Of a DNA stretch of 64,000 nt, positions 61,629-64,000 are shown piece by piece. The translations under genes and the position numbers were made by a program. Under the pieces are notes generated by a model that was not told the origin of the DNA, did not search any database, and saw only the letters and a list, made by a program, of their open reading frames with translations. Source of the stretch: Litoditis marina (lineage: Eukaryota; Nematoda; Chromadorea; Rhabditida; Rhabditidae); assembly GCA_964036275.1 (NCBI GenBank), contig OZ038435.1, positions 1,984,001 to 2,048,000 on the forward strand, read 5' to 3'. Every line of letters starts with the position of its first letter. The first letter of the stretch is position 1.

Positions 61629-64000
61629 ATTCTGAGCTGGAGCTACCTTATTTGGATCATATTTCTCGTTTTTGGAGTAGGTGCACTAATGATTATTCCA
61701 AAACCCAACCAATGTTTGCAGGTACTTGAAATTTGGTTTGGGTTTAACAATATGTGGTAAGAGAAACTCAATTCTGTATCCATGTTATCTAGTCTTTTCT
61801 AGAACTTGAGCTGCAGCAGCTCAAGTTGGACCAACTTTTCTAATTTTTCGTGTCAGTTCCCTCTAACGTATTTGAAAACCTTACAATAGCTGGGTAGATT
61901 CGATAAGATCTAGGTTAGAGGGTGTTAAGAGAAGTCTAGTGATGTATTTCATATGAGCTAGTCTTTTCTAGAACTTGAGCTGCAGCAGCCCAAGTTGGAC
62001 CAACTTTTGTCATTTTTCGTGTCAGTTTCGTCTAACGTATCTGAAAACCTTACTATAGCTGGGTAGATTCGATTGGATCTAGGATAGAGGGTGGTAATAG
62101 AAGTCTAGTGATGTACTCCAAATGAGCTAATCTTTTCTAGAACTTGAGCTGCAGCAGCTCAAGTTGGACCAACTTTTGTCATTTTTTGTGTCAGTTTCGT
62201 CTAACGTATCTGAAAAACTTACAATAGCTGGGTAGATTCGATAAGATCTAGGATAGAGGATGTTAGGAGAGGTGTAGTTCTGTAATCCATATAAGCTAAT
62301 CTTTTCTAGAACTTGAGTTGCAGCAGCCCAAGTTGGATCAACTTTTGTCATTTCTCGTGTCAGTTTCGTCTAACGTATTTCAAAAACTTACAATAGCTGG
62401 GTAGATTCGATTGGATCTAGGATAGAGGGTGGTAATAGAAGTCTAGTGATGTACTCCAAATGAGCTAGTCTTTTCTAGAACTTGAGCTGCAGCAGCTCAA
62501 GTTGGACCAACTTTTGTAATTTTTCGTGTCAGTTTCCTCTAACGTATTTGAAAACCTTACAATAGCTGGGTAGATTCGATAAGATCTAGGATAGAGGATG
62601 TTAGGAGAGGTGTAGTTCTGTAATCCATATAAGCTAATCTTTTCTAGAACTTGAGTTGCAGCAGCCCAAGTTGGATCAACTTTTGTCATTTTTCGTGTCA
62701 GTTTCGTCTAACGTATTTCAAAAACTTACAATAGCTGGGTAGATTCGATTGGATCTAGGATAGAGGGTGGTAATAGAAGTCTAGTGATGTACTCCAAATG
62801 AGCTAATCTTTTCTAGAACTTGAGCTGCAGCAGCTCAAGTTGGACCAACTTTTGTCATTTTTTGTGTCAGTTTCGTCTAACGTATCTGAAAAACTTACAA
62901 TAGCTGGGTAGATTCGATAAGATCTAGGATAGAGGATGTTAGGAGAGGTGTAGTTCTGTAATCCATATAAGCTAATCTTTTCTAGAACTTGAGTTGCAGC
63001 AGCCCAAGTTGGATCAACTTTTGTCATTTTTCGTGTCAGTTTCGTCTAACGTATTTCAAAAACTTACAATAGCTGGGTAGATTCGATTGGATCTAGGATA
63101 GAGGGTGGTAATAGAAGTCTAGTGATGTACTCCAAATGAGCTAATCTTTTCTAGAACTTGAGCTGCAGCAGCTCAAGTTGGACCAACTTTTGTCATTTTT
63201 TGTGTCAGTTTCGTCTAACGTATCTGAAAAACTTACAATAGCTGGGTAGATTCGATAAGATCTAGGATAGAGGATGTTAGGAGAGGTGTAGTTCTGTAAT
63301 CCATATAAGCTAATCTTTTCTAGAACTCGAGCTGCAGCAGCCCAAGTTGGACCAACTTTTGTCATTTTTCGTGTCAGTTTCGTCTAACGTATTTCAAAAA
63401 CTTACAATAGCTGGGTAGATTCGATTAGATCTGGGATTGAGGGAGTCAATAGAATTCTAGTTCTGTAATACATATCACCTAGAGTCAGTTCGTATGATAA
63501 TATTTCACAAACTGACAAACCATAGCAGAAGATTACTCCATCATAGGATGAAGGACAATAAGATAAATTAGTAATATTAGTATTTTTCTTCATATCCGCT
63601 AGTGTTACCTAGAACGTGAGCTGTAGCAGTTCAAACTGAACCCCCTTTGGTCACTTTGGGAGTCAATTTAGTGGATACTGTTTCGGAAATATTTGAAGGT
63701 TAGGTAAACGGAAATAGGTAGAATATAAGAAGTATCATGGAAAATTGGTAGCTATGTATATCAATATGCTGTGAGCTGATGCAGTTCAATTCGAAACAAG
63801 TGTGTCAGTTGTTTTAGTCAGCTTGGTGAAGATTGTCTGCCAACTGATTACAGTTGGTTTCAACAATCTTGATTAGATCACAAAATAGCAGGATATGTAT
63901 ACATATATCAGTATTTCCATCTCTTTCTCTCCCTCTCTCTCCCAGGTCTCTACAACTTGAGCTGCACCAGTCTTGGCAGTTATCTCAAATAGAACATGTC
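61629..64000. repeat. 169-bp satellite arranged as 338-bp dimers
   Basis: The phase marker TCTAGAACTTGAG recurs at 61798, 61967, 62136, 62305, 62474, 62643, 62812, 62981, 63150 and 63319, a constant 169-base period. Alternate monomers differ in a consistent way (GAGCTGCAGCAGCTCAAG against GAGTTGCAGCAGCCCAAG), so the higher-order unit is 338 bases. Decayed monomers flank the array at about 61629 and from 63600 to the window end. The short open frames within it are repeat artefacts. Confidence 0.95.

Noticed and set aside
62127..63365. Four similar open frames of 74 codons at 338-bp spacing
   Set aside because: They are the same frame in successive satellite units. They contain no start context or splice partner and reflect the repeat, not a gene family.
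61629..64000. CRISPR array
   Set aside because: The repeats are tandem with no unique spacers, the unit is 169 bp and the genome is eukaryotic.

Overview
This is a eukaryotic window, almost certainly from a nematode, probably of the rhabditid type. The protein-coding genes are split into many short exons. Introns end in the nematode TTTCAG or close variants, and several genes on the minus strand carry a TTTCAG acceptor 5 to 12 bases before the ATG, the usual mark of spliced-leader trans-splicing. No bacterial features are present. Exon models were built by hand by joining open segments across GT-AG boundaries in compatible phase. Every model closes without a frameshift, except one GC-AG intron and some uncertainty at the 5' end of the transposase-like gene.

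Layout. 1-7.8 kb: no secure gene, only dispersed short hairpin repeats, one 154-bp palindrome and some coding-like remnants near 5.0-5.8 kb. 7.8-22.3 kb, plus strand: a 15-exon gene for a secreted matrix metalloproteinase with a cysteine switch, a furin-type site and a zinc motif but no hemopexin domain. It ends with a canonical poly(A) signal. 22.8-60.4 kb: all host genes lie on the minus strand. In transcription order from the right they are: a small leucine-rich-repeat-like protein (60.4-59.1 kb); a 20-exon gene whose product matches CACTA/Tnp2-type transposases over its whole length but has host gene structure (58.9-52.2 kb); an unrecognised 404-residue protein (51.6-47.5 kb); a TAP42/IGBP1 (alpha4) PP2A-regulator orthologue (42.6-37.7 kb); PHAX, the snRNA export adaptor (36.8-26.4 kb); and a 143-residue acyl-CoA-binding-like protein (24.6-22.8 kb). 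Some spacings, for example 170 bp between the first two, look operonic.

Mobile DNA is heavy. A 5.3-kb Ty3/gypsy retrotransposon with nearly identical LTRs and a perfect ACAAT target duplication sits in antisense orientation inside a PHAX intron. Its integrase frame is broken. Between the TAP42 gene and its upstream neighbour lie two copies of an undescribed element that share a 156-bp 5' end, in which two perfect hairpins have fully complementary 6-base loops, and a shared 3' end. Other repeats include twin 171-bp palindromic MITEs in introns of two genes, a second palindromic MITE family, a scattered family of about 40-70 bp hairpins bounded by TGTAGTTTGATC and its complement, and, from about 61.6 kb to the window end, a 169-bp satellite arranged as 338-bp dimers.

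The genes do not form one pathway. PHAX (RNA export), TAP42 (phosphatase control) and the acyl-CoA-binding protein are housekeeping functions. The most unusual locus is the transposase-derived gene, with the kissing-loop element second.
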